Part shown: positions 41,890-53,361 of the stretch, piece after piece
Layout: each line of letters starts with the position of its first letter
How positions within the stretch are numbered: the first letter of the stretch is position 1
Source: Chondrus crispus
Lineage: Eukaryota; Rhodophyta; Florideophyceae; Gigartinales; Gigartinaceae
Reading direction: 5' to 3'
Assembly (NCBI RefSeq): GCF_000350225.1
Contig: NW_005179271.1
Coordinates: 1-64,000 of the forward strand
DNA length: 64,000 nucleotides
Position numbers and translations under genes: made by a program
Notes under the pieces: model-generated
The model's input: the letters and a program-made list of their open reading frames with translations, nothing else
What the model was told of the DNA's origin: nothing
The model's database searches: none

Positions 41890-43677
41890 ATGGCTTCAGC
41901 TCCGGCTTTCCAGCTCACCAGTCTTCTTCCCACCTACACGCATCCATTTAAACAACCATGCCCCTCAAGACTAAATTCGTTCTCCTCCCGCACGCAAATT
42001 TGTCTCAAGCGCCCCCGCTCTCCCTCCTCGTCCCCAATCTGCCACAACCATGTTCGCGCACAAATCTACCCGTCCTCCGCGGACACTATGGACACGCCCT
42101 GGCCCAGCTCCCCCTTCCAGCCCGGCGATCTTGTCGCCTCCCGATACCGCATAACGGGTTTGCTAGGACGTGGTGCAAACGGGCTGACCTACGAAGCTCA
42201 GCCTCTTACCGCTTCTGAGGCCCCCTCCCCCGTCGCTCTCAAAGCCCTCTCCTTCAAAGCCATGTCTAACTGGAAGTCTCTCGAGCTCTTCGAGCGCGAA
42301 GCAGCCGCCCTGCGTACCCTGTCGCACCCGGCTGTCCCGCGCTACATTGATTTTTTTGATGTCGACGTGAAGGGAGATCAAGTCTTTGTCCTAGTCCAGC
42401 GCAAAGCTCCAGGAAAAGCACTTCAGGAGTGGCTAAATGAAGGAAGGAGATTCACCACTGAGCAGGTCGCCGCCACCTTCAGACAGCTGCTCGAGGTTTT
42501 GGACTACCTTGCCTCGCTCAATCCGCCCGTGCTGCACCGCGATGTCAAGCCAAGTAATGTCATTCTGGATATTGACGGCAAGGAACCGAGGCTCAGCCTT
42601 GTCGATTTCGGAGGCGTCAATGCGGGAATGCGGTCGGGGACGCTAGGCTCGACTATGGTGGGAACATTTGGATACATGGCGCCTGAGCAGTATGGCGGCG
42701 GCGGTGATGTGCGCAGCGATTTGTACGCGGCGGCTGCAACTGTTCTGTACATGTTTACTGGACAACCGCCGGCTTCTCTACCTCAGAAGAGGCTGAAAAT
42801 GGATATCGAAAGCGTAATTCCAGAACGCGAGCAACTCAAGCTCGGCAACATTTATACAGTTGTGCAGAAATTGCTCGAGCCAGCGCCAGAAGATCGGTAC
42901 GATTCGCCTAGAGCTGCTCTTGATGCGCTGTTAGCCACCCACGACAGTCAAGAGGGTGGCGATTTGAGAGACTCAGGCGTGGCGGGCGAATTGTTAGCGC
43001 TCGGATCCTCGCTCGCTTCGGAGGATGCGGCCTCTTTGTCTCGGGCGTTCAGGGCTATTGGTACGCCACAGGATGTTGGAGGGGGACCACTTGAATTACT
43101 GACGGGGTGGGCGGGGAGACGTATCAGAAAACGGAAGCCAGCGGGGACCAAGGTCACAGTGGACCGCGACCGTGCGAATCGATTATTGAAAATCACAGTA
43201 CCTCCTGACGGTATCTCTGGGGAAGTTTTATCTAAAGGGGCGTTTACTGTGGCATGGACAGGATTTACGGCCTTCTGGACAGTCGGAGTTTTGACTGGTG
43301 GCGCGCCGCTTGTCTTCTCGCTATTTAGTATACCATTCTGGGCGGCAGGAGTGCGGATGGCGAAGAGTACTTTGGAGCAAATAACTGGACTAACGACGCT
43401 CGTGATTAGTTTTGGGGGCGGCAAGAAGGAAGTGTTTTATTTTGGCCTTGCCTCCAAAAGGGCTTTCGGAAGGCAAGATTTTGTAGAGGGGGATGCTCGA
43501 GACTTAGACCAGGCGATGATTAACACTGAAATGTACGTGAACGGGGAACCTGTCACACAGTTGGTGCTTCAAGAAGGCACGCGCCGATACATCATGGGGA
43601 GAGGTTTACAAGTGGTTGAACAAGAATGGTTGCGAGACGAAATTAATGACTTTCTGCAACCGAGGAGAAGGTGGTGA
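41890..43677 (+). CDS. Plastid-type Ser/Thr protein kinase
   Basis: 595 residues from ATG 41890. Residues 1-65 are rich in Ser, Arg and Pro with few acids (MASAPAFQLTSLLPTY), like a plastid transit peptide. The kinase domain follows: Gly loop LLGRGANGLTYEA (about 91-103), VALKAL with the ATP-binding Lys (about 118), HRDVKPSN (about 216-223), DFG in LVDFGG (about 238) and APE in GYMAPEQY (about 263). All catalytic residues are present. About 450-500 is a hydrophobic hairpin (TAFWTVGVLTGGAPLVFSLF), then a soluble tail. This architecture resembles cyanobacterial-type kinases of plastids with a membrane anchor. Intronless. It converges on the RING-H2 gene, 377 bp away. Confidence 0.88.
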   Translation: MASAPAFQLTSLLPTYTHPFKQPCPSRLNSFSSRTQICLKRPRSPSSSPICHNHVRAQIYPSSADTMDTPWPSSPFQPGDLVASRYRITGLLGRGANGLTYEAQPLTASEAPSPVALKALSFKAMSNWKSLELFEREAAALRTLSHPAVPRYIDFFDVDVKGDQVFVLVQRKAPGKALQEWLNEGRRFTTEQVAATFRQLLEVLDYLASLNPPVLHRDVKPSNVILDIDGKEPRLSLVDFGGVNAGMRSGTLGSTMVGTFGYMAPEQYGGGGDVRSDLYAAAATVLYMFTGQPPASLPQKRLKMDIESVIPEREQLKLGNIYTVVQKLLEPAPEDRYDSPRAALDALLATHDSQEGGDLRDSGVAGELLALGSSLASEDAASLSRAFRAIGTPQDVGGGPLELLTGWAGRRIRKRKPAGTKVTVDRDRANRLLKITVPPDGISGEVLSKGAFTVAWTGFTAFWTVGVLTGGAPLVFSLFSIPFWAAGVRMAKSTLEQITGLTTLVISFGGGKKEVFYFGLASKRAFGRQDFVEGDARDLDQAMINTEMYVNGEPVTQLVLQEGTRRYIMGRGLQVVEQEWLRDEINDFLQPRRRW

Positions 43678-44054
43678 AACATTCGCTTGACTCTTCGGGA
43701 AGTCTGCATCACTTCATGAGTGATCACGTTCAGACTTACATGGACGTGCTCCAATTTTGTCTACTTGGTCAGGCTTATTCTTTTCGGAATGAAACGTCGA
43801 GAGGGGACTCACTGTCGAACGGGTCAGATATAGTTTACACCATGCACAAGCTCCTGGTGTTGATCACATGGGAGCGGAAATCGAAATCGATATGGCAGCT
43901 GTTCAAGCCAAAAGGCGAATTGGTCTTTGGAAATCTGCTTCTAAATAAATAAGCGTTGGTGGGGTGCGTTCTTGGCACAAGACGTACGGTAGAATAACTG
44001 CTCTAAATAAATATGTTGAACAGAGAAAGGCGAAAGACACTCGGCATTGGCGCA
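43678..44054. other. Shared 3' spacer of two convergent genes
   Basis: Lies between the stops of the kinase and RING-H2 genes. AATAAATAAG-type motifs near 43944 and 44007 could serve as polyadenylation signals. No gene. Confidence 0.5.
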
Positions 44055-45281
44055 TTACACATCAGTGACAACATCACTCTTCCCTTGTCGCTTCGCGACA
44101 ACATTTTCCAGATCCGCGTCACCCAAACCGGACGCTTTCGGAAAACTATCCTCATCTACTTCACACTTTTTAGCCGCACTCCCAACTCTTAGGAATTCCA
44201 CATCAGACATTTCATCGACAGACGTGTTGACACTAAGAAGCGACGATCCTCCATGCAGTGCCAGGCGCACCTCGGACATTAAAGCGGTCCGCGAGGAATC
44301 GTCAAGGTGGGAGGAAGCGTCAGACATGATGACTTCAGAAGTTGGATCCTGCGGGTCAACGAGAGAGGCATTTCTCGGCAAAGATTCACAAATCCTTGGC
44401 GGACCGCCTGGCCATCTCTGTCTATCCACACCCAAGTTCATACTCTTCGATCTCGGCTCCATTACATCAATGATGGTATGTTCATCCCTATCCGCAGGTC
44501 TATCTCTCACGGAGACTCCAACGTCATGCCGCGAGGTAAGCGTATTATCTGACACCGCTCTAACCGCCGATGCCAGCATGGGCGATTCCATTGCCGGTTC
44601 CTCGGATGCTGCAATCGGTGCGGGTGTCTCCTCTGTCGCAGTGGCAGTTTCCCCAAGCGTACGGGCGCGCTTCTTTCGGCGCTTGATGACTTTAACGCAA
44701 CAGCATGGGCAAGCATTCTTCCTGCGCAACCACACCCTAATACACTGGGCGTGATAAACATGCGAGCACGGAAGCGAGCGGACGCGGGACCCGACAACGA
44801 CATCTTCCAAGCAAATGACACATGTTTCCATCGCGACTGGCAAGCTAATGACAACTTTGGGCACGCCCGCGGTGAAATCGCCAACATCCACGCTGCGCGC
44901 CTCGTCGGAGGCCGCCAAAGGTGGCGCCGACACAACGGAGAGGTGGGCATCGGTGGCGGGGAGTAAGCCCTTCGCCCTAAGGTCAGTGATGGCGGTTTGG
45001 TATTCCGTAGGGTGAGTGTCTAAGGTGTAAACCGCTAGGCCCACGGGCGGTTGGGTGATAGCAGAGACGATGGCCTGCGGACATGCGGCATCGATCTCCG
45101 CGGAACGGAGGCCTGCCTTTTTACGCTTCCTCCTTCGCCGCTCGGCCTCCTCCTGAGCGATGGATAGCATGAGCAGAGCGCGCTGGCGGCGGCGCTGAAT
45201 GAATAGAACGAAGAGCAAGATGGCGATGATGAGTGAGATAACGGTTACGACAGAGATGAAAATGACGACGGCGTCGTCCAT
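44055..45281 (-). CDS. RING-H2 E3 ubiquitin ligase with N-terminal membrane helix
   Basis: 408 residues from ATG 45281. Residues 4-25 are one hydrophobic helix (VVIFISVVTVISLIIAILLF) followed by an Arg-rich cytosolic-type flank (RRRQRA, ERRRRKRKK). The RING-H2 at about 152-192 has CVICLED, CSHVYHAQC and CPCC: all eight zinc ligands in the C3H2C3 order, with the WLRRK that normally contacts the E2. This layout is that of ATL-type membrane E3 ligases. The C-terminal 200 residues are acidic, Ser-rich and probably disordered. The frame is open upstream of the ATG to 45476 without another ATG. Intronless, tail to tail with the kinase. Confidence 0.9.
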   Translation of the reverse strand: MDDAVVIFISVVTVISLIIAILLFVLFIQRRRQRALLMLSIAQEEAERRRRKRKKAGLRSAEIDAACPQAIVSAITQPPVGLAVYTLDTHPTEYQTAITDLRAKGLLPATDAHLSVVSAPPLAASDEARSVDVGDFTAGVPKVVISLPVAMETCVICLEDVVVGSRVRSLPCSHVYHAQCIRVWLRRKNACPCCCVKVIKRRKKRARTLGETATATEETPAPIAASEEPAMESPMLASAVRAVSDNTLTSRHDVGVSVRDRPADRDEHTIIDVMEPRSKSMNLGVDRQRWPGGPPRICESLPRNASLVDPQDPTSEVIMSDASSHLDDSSRTALMSEVRLALHGGSSLLSVNTSVDEMSDVEFLRVGSAAKKCEVDEDSFPKASGLGDADLENVVAKRQGKSDVVTDV

Positions 45282-46631
45282 GGCGCGGTGAACGGGAGTG
45301 AGCGGTCGAGCGAATTGGGTAGGTGGAGGGGGAATGCGTGAGAGTAGTGGGTAGAGGGAGTTAGGAAACTGAGTCGGGAGCGTGCTGCAAGGGTGGCCCT
45401 TCGTGGAACACGGGGATGGGGGTGTGAGGGTGGGTGCAGGGCAAGCAGTAAGGGATCGGGAAGGGGGGCTTTGCACAAGGCCCGAGCCGCTTCGGGTGCA
45501 GCCAGCAATTGGTTTGCGCAGTGTCAGAGGGTCATACGCTATTTTTGTTGGCGTTTTTTATTGGTTTCCGCGGCATGATCGCCGCTGCAGATGGCGCCTC
45601 CATCGAGCGTGAGGAGCGCGATCATCACGTGGCGTGGCAGTGCCGCAACTCTTTAGTCGAAGAGGGCCGGGGTGCATGATCCGCGAGACTCAGAGTGCCG
45701 CTTTGAAAGCTGTGCTACTTTTGCTTTGCGCTCAGCCGCTTCGAGTGGAAACATGTACAGTACAATACTGAACATGTTCCACCGCCTCCATCGCCCACGC
45801 TGCAACGTTCGATGCCACTACGCCAAATGGTTGGACCTTACTCGTCTGTGGAGCGAAGGCGCAAGCTGGTTCTGGACTAATATCAGCAATTCAGTACTGC
45901 AAACCTTGTGTCATGGTTGTTATTGGTGATGTCACCGTTTGAGGATGTCAACATCCTCAAACGCTACAGCACCGAGGGATTTCCATTTTGGACGGTACAG
46001 TGAAACACACACCCCAACAGTCCTCTCGATAAGCGAGTGTTGGCGCACTGACAGCCTCGTATCACCACCATCGTGGAACTTCATGACTGATGCGGCAACC
46101 CTCCCAACTCCACATCCGTCCGAACCACATCGTCTTGCCTCACCACCATCTGAGATGCGTCCGCCTCCGCCGTTCGAATCGTGCAAGCGAAGCTCTCTCT
46201 AGCTCGTGTTTCCCGTCTGTGAGCCTCAACCGTTTGTGGCACTGCGACGCTGGAATGCGAATGCCCTGTCTCGTTCCGACTTGCGAGTCCACGTACATGC
46301 CTGCTAGCGTCCATTTTCACAATCACCCCTTCATTGCTGCCCGTACTGTATTGTATTGTACGTGCATCTATGGAGGGGCGCGGCAATCCGACTGCTCATG
46401 ATTGCGCGCAGTCCATTTAACACCACATCCACGAGCGAAGTGGGTCAATTTTTGAGGACACTTGCAAAATTTCCAAATCCGCTCTTTGTTTATGTGGGCG
46501 GAATTTATGCTTGTTGCATAGCTCGTCCAATAGGAATTCCTCCACAATTGGAATTATGTAGAATGAATGGCCAGTTCTCGAGATAGAGCTCATACAGCGA
46601 CTTCAGTCAGGGCCAATCGGCGTCACACAAA
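45282..46631. other. Divergent upstream region, no gene recognised
   Basis: 1.35 kb between the RING-H2 start and the transposase start. Contains an inverted duplication at 45936-45963 (arm CGTTTGAGGATGT, 2-nt centre). Frames are short and unsupported. Confidence 0.4.
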
Positions 46632-49600
46632 ATGTCGGTGTATGGGGTTATTTTGGCCTCTTTGGACTGCGAAGAGGTCCTATTTCCACCATCACAAGAT
46701 TTCCATTTATTCGTTGGCGTGTGTACATCATCCATAATGTTAGCACAGCCCCTGAAACCATTCCAACCATCGCTCCACCGTATCTTTTCCTGGATCCTTT
46801 TCAGACAGTCCCTGAAATATACCCCAATGTCATCGATTGCACAATCGTGCAAATGCAAAGTAGGTTCATGTCACAGTTGTCCAAGCTTGTGCAGACGGTG
46901 TGGTTGCCGCTGTGATGGAGTTCCGGCACATGTGGCAATGAGCCGGAAGAGAGGGGAAAGAGGTTTTAAAAACAATGCTGGTCGCTCACTCAGGCCAGCA
47001 GAAAAGAAAGCACGAATTAGGTTTCAATCTACGAGTTCTCAACGAGACGTCACAGAACGTCATGGAGATTTGATGCCAATTTCTACAAGTACAGATATCT
47101 GGAAGGCGTTCGGTTGGGAAAGGGGAACCCGAAAAAGCCTGCCTTCAGAAGCACAGCGAATTTCTGACATGCGAGTTAATGAGGAAGGCGGGGCTCGGTG
47201 GAGCTGTATGGTTCAAACCGTGATGGCAGCCTTGGTGCATATCTCCGAAGTACTTTACCCTGCAGGAAGTTCCGTTCTTTTAGAGGATGTAGCACGAACA
47301 ATTCTACGTTTAGATTCAGACTTACCGACTGAACGCAAGAGTTTACTTACAGCATTAACTAATGTATCACGAAAAGCCCCAAATCGAAGCTTTCAGGGAA
47401 GGGTTATGCGTGCTTTCCTGGTGAAAGCATTATCAAAAACTCTTTTGGATGCCATTAAAGTTGAAACTGAGCTATCCATAGGAGGACGCACTGTTGATCA
47501 GGGATACACAGATTACAAAAAGAAGGAGCGGGGACAGGAACTGGAGAAGAGTAGAATCAACATTATGAGGTTCAATGAGAATGCAGTGGAGGACGCTGCT
47601 AAATTTATGCTGCATCCATTCAATGTTGGGACATTGTCATGGGGTCATAAACAGGTTAAACTCAATGAACAAGAAATTGTTTCCCTGCCTGCATTGCGTC
47701 GACGTAGATCAAGGATGGACATGTATGAGGATTACGATCGCTACTGCACAGACACGGAAATTAGCACGATATCAAGAAGTTCATTCTACAATGTCCTTGC
47801 ACTGGTTACTTGTGGTGAGGAAAAGCTCTTCACTGCGGTGGACTATGTAACAGGTGTGCTTGTAAATGACCAGGTGGCAGTGCTACAGCAAATTAGAGAA
47901 GATTTTGCGTCAACTGAGGAGTTGTCAAAGCGACTCACAGATTTCCTATAATTAGTCCGCAACTTCCTTCGTCATCAGTACGATGCTCATGTGCGAAGGA
48001 ATGATGACAACGTCCATACACATGGTATATTTCACGGCATTGAAAAGGAAACAGAAGCAACTACAGGACGACTAGGCACCTGCAATGCCTGCAGTTTTGT
48101 GGGGTTTTTCTTTGAAGAACTTAGAGACTGCATTCGCCGTGCTCTATACAAGCTTGTTGAACTTATCGAGGATGCACTGAACGTAGTTGATGACATTCAA
48201 GAAAAAATGGAACTTTATCGTGGCCGTCGTGTCAGGGTAGCTAATCAGCAGGGTGCTATCGGATCACTCCACGAAGATATCAAGTCAGATCGTGAGAATG
48301 GTAACCCTACTACTCACGCTGTTGTTGTAATGGACTGGAAGATGAAGTTCGAGTCTATGTCAGCAAGAGAGACCACTCAGCAACACTTTGGAAAACGTGG
48401 GATAGGATGGCATGGGTTTCTTGCTAGTTACTACTTGCTTGTAGAGACGGATGCGGTGCCATACACGGTTTATTGTGATCAAATTCTAGATGGAACAAAT
48501 AAGCAAGATGCATTGGCACTGAGTTGCATGTTGGAAGCCTTTCTCAAACAATTACATAAGGAGCTGCCATTCATAGAATCCGTTACTATGCAGTCTGATA
48601 ACGCTAGATGTTACCAGTATACTGAACTGAACTTTTATTACTGATTTCATTTATCAGTGCACTGTCTCCTATCTCTGTCTCTCGCTTTATTCATACAGAA
48701 ACTCAAGATGGCAAGGGACTTATAGATGCACATTTTGCGCGAGGCTCTTCTCATATTGAGAAGTTTATGAAAACTTCTCAACGAAACATGATCACAAAGA
48801 TAGCGACACCCAAGGTCTTATCGGCTGCTTTGGCGTGGGGCGGTGGCATTCAAAATTCTTTTGTACAGCTTGTAAGTCTTGATAGATCGCAGTTAACTCT
48901 GCTGAGGGAAAGATTTCTGAAAGTTTGTGCGGAGGCCAAGCTGTACTTTTCCCGGTGCAATGATTGCTTCTTTACAGAAACAATTGATAGATTTGTCATA
49001 GAGGATATCATTTGCGACCATGTGTCGGAGCCAAGACACAAGCAAATTGGTTATACCCTACGAGCATATTCCTACTCGGGTGTTGGGGGCGGTGTAGAGT
49101 TTGAAATGTTGTTGAATATCCAGTCCTTTATTCCAGTACAACGTAATGGTACTCCAGAATTAGAAGCAGAAGATGGTGTAACAAACATAGAGGATTTACA
49201 AATAGTAAGTGACTATCAAGAAGGTGATCACGCTCATTCGCAAAATGACTTTATAATTGAAACTGGACGGGGATATGAATATCTAAGTTCAGCAGCAGAA
49301 AATCGGGAAATACTAAGTGATGAATTTGAAGCAGGTACAAACGCAGGCGTCGTCGAGGATAATGAGAATAATTCACAGGACATTGTCGACATTGATGAAA
49401 GCATATCTTACAATGCACTAGAATGTTATGCACCGTACGGACCACCTTACGGAGAGGAATTCAGCAGCATGCTCACTGGTACTGTAGTAACTAAGCGTTC
49501 TCGACTTGGATCTGTGGTAGGGCCGAGGGATCGAACCCGAGCACAACGCTTAAACTCACAAGGTAATTTGTCCGTGACAACAAGAAAGGATATGGTGGCA

Positions 49601-50254
49601 TATGCAGTCCGTCAAGCAAATCACCTAATATCCAGTGAGGTTATAAGGATCAGAGATGGGCAAGACGAAATGCCAGAATATGGGCTGGCGGGAAACTTCG
49701 AGATTCCGAGTGAACAAATGAGGGTGCAAGGATGGGAACAGAGGCCGCGGAGAGGAAAACAATATGGAAGAAGTTATATTGAGCAGTACAGAAGCGAGAT
49801 TAATGAGATGTTTGAAAGAGGCGCGCAGGTTTCTGCTGACAAGCTTGGCCCCTCCGCTATGCTTGATAATTTGCAAGAGAGGTACCCACGTAGGTATAGC
49901 CTTCCCGGTGAACACGAAATTCGACAGGAAATTACCAGGATAGTTGGCACACGCAAGAATGGAACCGAGTAGTTTGATAAGAATGATGGTGCTCCATCAG
50001 AAAACATTTCAAGAGGAAGAAGGTCCACCGTCACACCTCTTCTGGCGGAGGCGATAGTCGATTTGGTGAATAACAACCGCGCGATTAAGCGTTCCCAGGC
50101 GCCGGTAAACCTTAAAATCTCTTTCTTGGAGACTGGCGTCGTGACTAAAGCAGATTTTCTAACAGACAAAGCCCTGAAGTCCAGGATGAGTAACATGAAG
50201 TCTGGCAGAAAGCGAAAGGAGAAAGAAAATCTCATGTACGGTTTCCGTAGATAG
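46632..50254 (+). pseudogene. DDE-type transposase of an unassigned family, about 1200 codons
   Basis: Starts at ATG 46632. A Cys-rich segment near residues 75-95 (CKCKVGSCHSCPSLCRRCGC) may bind zinc. A central region has VVVMDWKMKFESMSARE, HFGKRGIGWHGF, QSDNARCYQ, then TETQDGKGLIDAHFARGSSH; WK..., SDNA and DxHFA are the acidic anchors of an RNase H-type transposase. The C-terminus is basic (KRKEKENLMYGFRR). The gene is interrupted by a TAA near 47951, a one-base shift near 48640 and a TAG at 49970-49972, after which the same frame runs on to 50254. The family resembles large transposases seen in algae, oomycetes and cnidarians, but I cannot name it. No terminal repeats found. Confidence 0.7.
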
Positions 50255-50554
50255 CAAGCCTAGAATAAAGTGGAGGTGAATACTCGGGCAAAGTACAAAA
50301 ACTTTAATTTTCATTAATTCCACTGACATTTGGGACTCGTAGAATGTGCTCATTGCGAGAAGTCTGGCTCCGTAACGGCTCAGGCGATTAAGAAAACTGT
50401 TTTTCCGTTAAATGCTGCTCACTCTGAGCTCTACAGCAAGGTAGATTTCATACAGTGCGGTACAGCAGCGGATTTGCTCATTTTCAAAATGTCCTAAAAT
50501 CGAGCGCTTTTTAACCCACTTCGCTCGTGGATGGGGTGTTAATTGCAGGAGCTA
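50255..50554. other. Spacer between two transposons
   Basis: No feature recognised before the TA target (50553-50554) of the next element. Confidence 0.4.
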
Positions 50555-50879
50555 CACCCAGCTACTGTCATTAGTGTAACCAATAAGTTAGAGTAACAAC
50601 GCGAAATAGTAACACTGACACTAAAACGGTGATTTGAAAAACGGCCAATTGAAATTGGTGTCACAATTCCTCCAAACGGGTGTGACGGTATTGCCACGAA
50701 AAATCCGGAACGTGGCGACAGATCTGTTGAGCTCACAATACGCAAAAGTTTACAGTACATGTTGCGTCTGCGACCGAAATACTGCATGGGTTTACAATTT
50801 GGACGAAACATCATCAACCAGCAAAAAAGGCATTAGATCGAAAAAGATACCAGATCTCAATTCGCGACACCGCTTTCGC

Positions 50880-51485
50880 GTCCCTCTCCCTCCTCCCACC
50901 ACGATCACATCCTTCCCCCTCCTCCCACCACGTTCACGTCGCTCCCCCTCCTCCCACCACCCTCACGTCCATTGCCATCCACCCACCACGTTCACGTCTC
51001 TCCCCCTCTTCCCACCACTTTCATCATCCATCGCTCTCTTCCCATCACGTTCACGTCGCTCCCCCTCCTCCCACCACGTTCACGTCCATCACCATCCTCC
51101 CACTACGTTCACGTCGCTCCCCTCTTCCCACCACTTTCATCATCCCTCACCCTCCTCCCACCACGTTCAAGACCCTCTCCTCTCTCCCACAATGTTCACG
51201 TCCTTCTCTCTCCTCCCGCCACCTTCAAGTCCCTTTCTCTCCTCCCACGACTTTCAAGTCTNNNNNNNNNNNNNNNNNNNNNNNNNNNNNNNNNNNNNNN
51301 NNNNNNNNNNNNNNNNNNNNNNNNNNNNNNNNNNNNNNNNNNNNNNNNNNNNNNNNNNNNNTCTCTCTCCCTCCTCCCAACAACTTCACGTTCCTCCCCT
51401 CCGTTCACGTCCATCTCCCTCCTCCCACCACTTTCATTTCTCTCTCCCTCCTCCCACCACCTTCACTTCAATCCCCCTCCTCCCA
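50880..51485. repeat. Pyrimidine-rich repeat (CTCCTCCCACCACGTTCACGT)
   Basis: Degenerate units of about 24-30 bp made of CTCCTCCCACCAC and TTCACGTC. Long frames across it are low complexity and should not be read as protein. Confidence 0.9.
51262..51361. other. Assembly gap, 100 N
   Basis: Exactly 100 N inside the pyrimidine-rich repeat, probably a conventional gap size, so the true repeat length is unknown. Confidence 0.98.
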
Positions 51486-53157
51486 ATGCCGGCATCGGCT
51501 TCCCCTATTATTGCCGCTCTCGAGAGCGCAAAGCTTCGCAATGGCAAATTGCACCAAGGCCATTCGACGACCACGAACCCGGGGACAAATACAGATGCAT
51601 CAAATGCATCTGTAATCAACAGGAACGAAGTTCCAACTACAGACACGACAAAAAAGCGTAGCTTGCAGCGCGTTTTGACGCTGTCGCAACGATTGACTAT
51701 CGTTAAATGGATGCTTCAGGCTGTACGGACAGACGGGGAAACATGTATCGCATCTAAAGCCGTTGCCGAATTCCCGGATCTTTTTCGCGGAACCCGAAAC
51801 GCAAACCTTGTACGGGCAAGCCGCCTTTGGAAGTCAAGGTCAGATTTTACCGATAAAGAAGGCAAGGTGGTGATACACGGCAGAACATGCTCCATCACGC
51901 GTGTTTCGCGTAACGTTTTCACGCGATTATTTACTAAAGGACGATCTGGTAGTGGACGCAAAAGAGAAGCCTGGGTTTTGGCTCTACACAAGGATTTGGT
52001 TGAAGAGTTTGATCGTTTGAGGAGATTGGGGGTCAAGTTTAATTTGCGGAACCTTCGTGCACTGGCAGTGCACCTCATCAAACACAGTACATCCCCGTCG
52101 TACTCTCTAAATTTTATGGATCCGCGCACAGAAGTTCCCATAATCATGAAGATAAATGCCCGAAGGATTCAGACATTTGCTGATCGTTTTTGTATTGTGA
52201 GTCGAGCCCATACGGGAAAGCTGTTGACGAGCCCAGCCAAGGAGGCTTTCATAGAAAAGGAAGTCTCTTTTCATCTCGGGCAGCTTTGTCGTGAGTTTCG
52301 CGCTGGCACACTAGACGAAAGCGATGTGAGCAACGCTGATGAGACACACTTTGTGATCAACTATGATAACGGGCGCACGCTGGGATTTATGGGAAATGAA
52401 GAAATTAAGTATGCATGTGGTATCTGGAGGAGAGGGAATGACTATGTTGGTAAGGCTCAATGGAGGTGTTGAGGCAAAAATCGAGAATCCGTTTATGGTT
52501 TTCAAAAATCAATGCCGGAGATATCCTATCCGTGGTGTACCTGACAATGTCCCAGGTGTCTCCTACCGTAGCGGACCTAAAGGCTGGATGGATTCGCAGG
52601 TAATGAATCAATGGATGCAAGAACGACGTGTTATTAGACCATTGCCAGGTGGCCGAAAGCGCATACTGTACGTCGATAACTGTAGCGGCCATAACAACAC
52701 AGTCTCACTTTCCCAAGCTGCCATTGGGATTAATACTGAAATAAGATACTTTCCTAAGAATGCCACACATTTAATTCAACCATGCGATTCTTTTGTAATA
52801 CAAAAAATCAAGCGAGCATGGTGTACGAGATGGGAGGCATTTAAAATGCAGATGATCATGGAGGGAAGGTGGACGGATGGTTCTGGAAAGCTGGCCAATC
52901 CTGGGAAATCTTTTTTTCTGAGACTCGCGAGTGCTGCTGTGAGTGAGGTCAATGAGCAAAAGGATAGTGAGGGTATGACGTTTGCTGGCAAGGCGATGGT
53001 GAGGACAGGGATGGCTTTAAACACGAATGGTTTATGGGAGGAACGTCAGCTGTTTCCGAAGTTACAGAACATTATCAACAAGCACCGGAACCATTTCAAC
53101 GGAGAACCAGTTGTACCTGGAACTGTTGACATCGATGTACATGATCACAATCAATGA
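51486..53157 (+). pseudogene. Pogo-type DDE transposase, one frameshift
   Basis: Starts at ATG 51486 (MPASASPIIAALESAK). A DNA-binding N-terminus (LTLSQRLTIVKWMLQAV, NLVRASRLWKSRSDF) is followed by SNADETHFVINYDNG (first catalytic D), RILYVDNCSGHNNTV (second) and NATHLIQPCDSFVIQKIK (third). One frameshift near 52415, after GNEEIKYA, moves the remainder into the next frame (SGGEGMTMLVRLNGG). All three acidic motifs survive. It belongs to the broad pogo/DDE_1 group common in fungi, oomycetes and algae. Confidence 0.88.
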
Positions 53158-53361
53158 TGTAGTAGAGTGTAGCAGTTCCGGCAGTTGCTGCCAGTGACGC
53201 TAATTTGAAATTTGAAATTAGAGTCACCAACAATAATTAGAAACAGACGCAAAACAGTGTCAGCAGGGGAATACTGTCACCGACAGTAAATCATGTAAGT
53301 TACCTCAAAAATGTTCCCTGAAAAATACTGTCGGTGACACTAATGACAGTAACTGGGTGTA

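Larger units (their letters stand above)
50555..53359 (+). mobile_element. Pogo-type DNA transposon with TIRs, about 2.8 kb
   Basis: TIRs of about 27 bp start CACCCAG.TACTGTCATTAG at 50555 and, inverted, at 53359, each flanked by TA (50553-50554, 53360-53361). Inside are a pyrimidine-rich repeat with an assembly gap (50880-51485) and one transposase gene. A second short inverted repeat (GTCACCGACAGTA with TACTGTCGGTGAC) lies just inside the right end. Confidence 0.9.

Noticed and set aside
50634-51485. N-terminal extension of the pogo transposase frame back to 50634
   Set aside because: It crosses the pyrimidine repeat and an assembly gap; the plausible protein starts at 51486.
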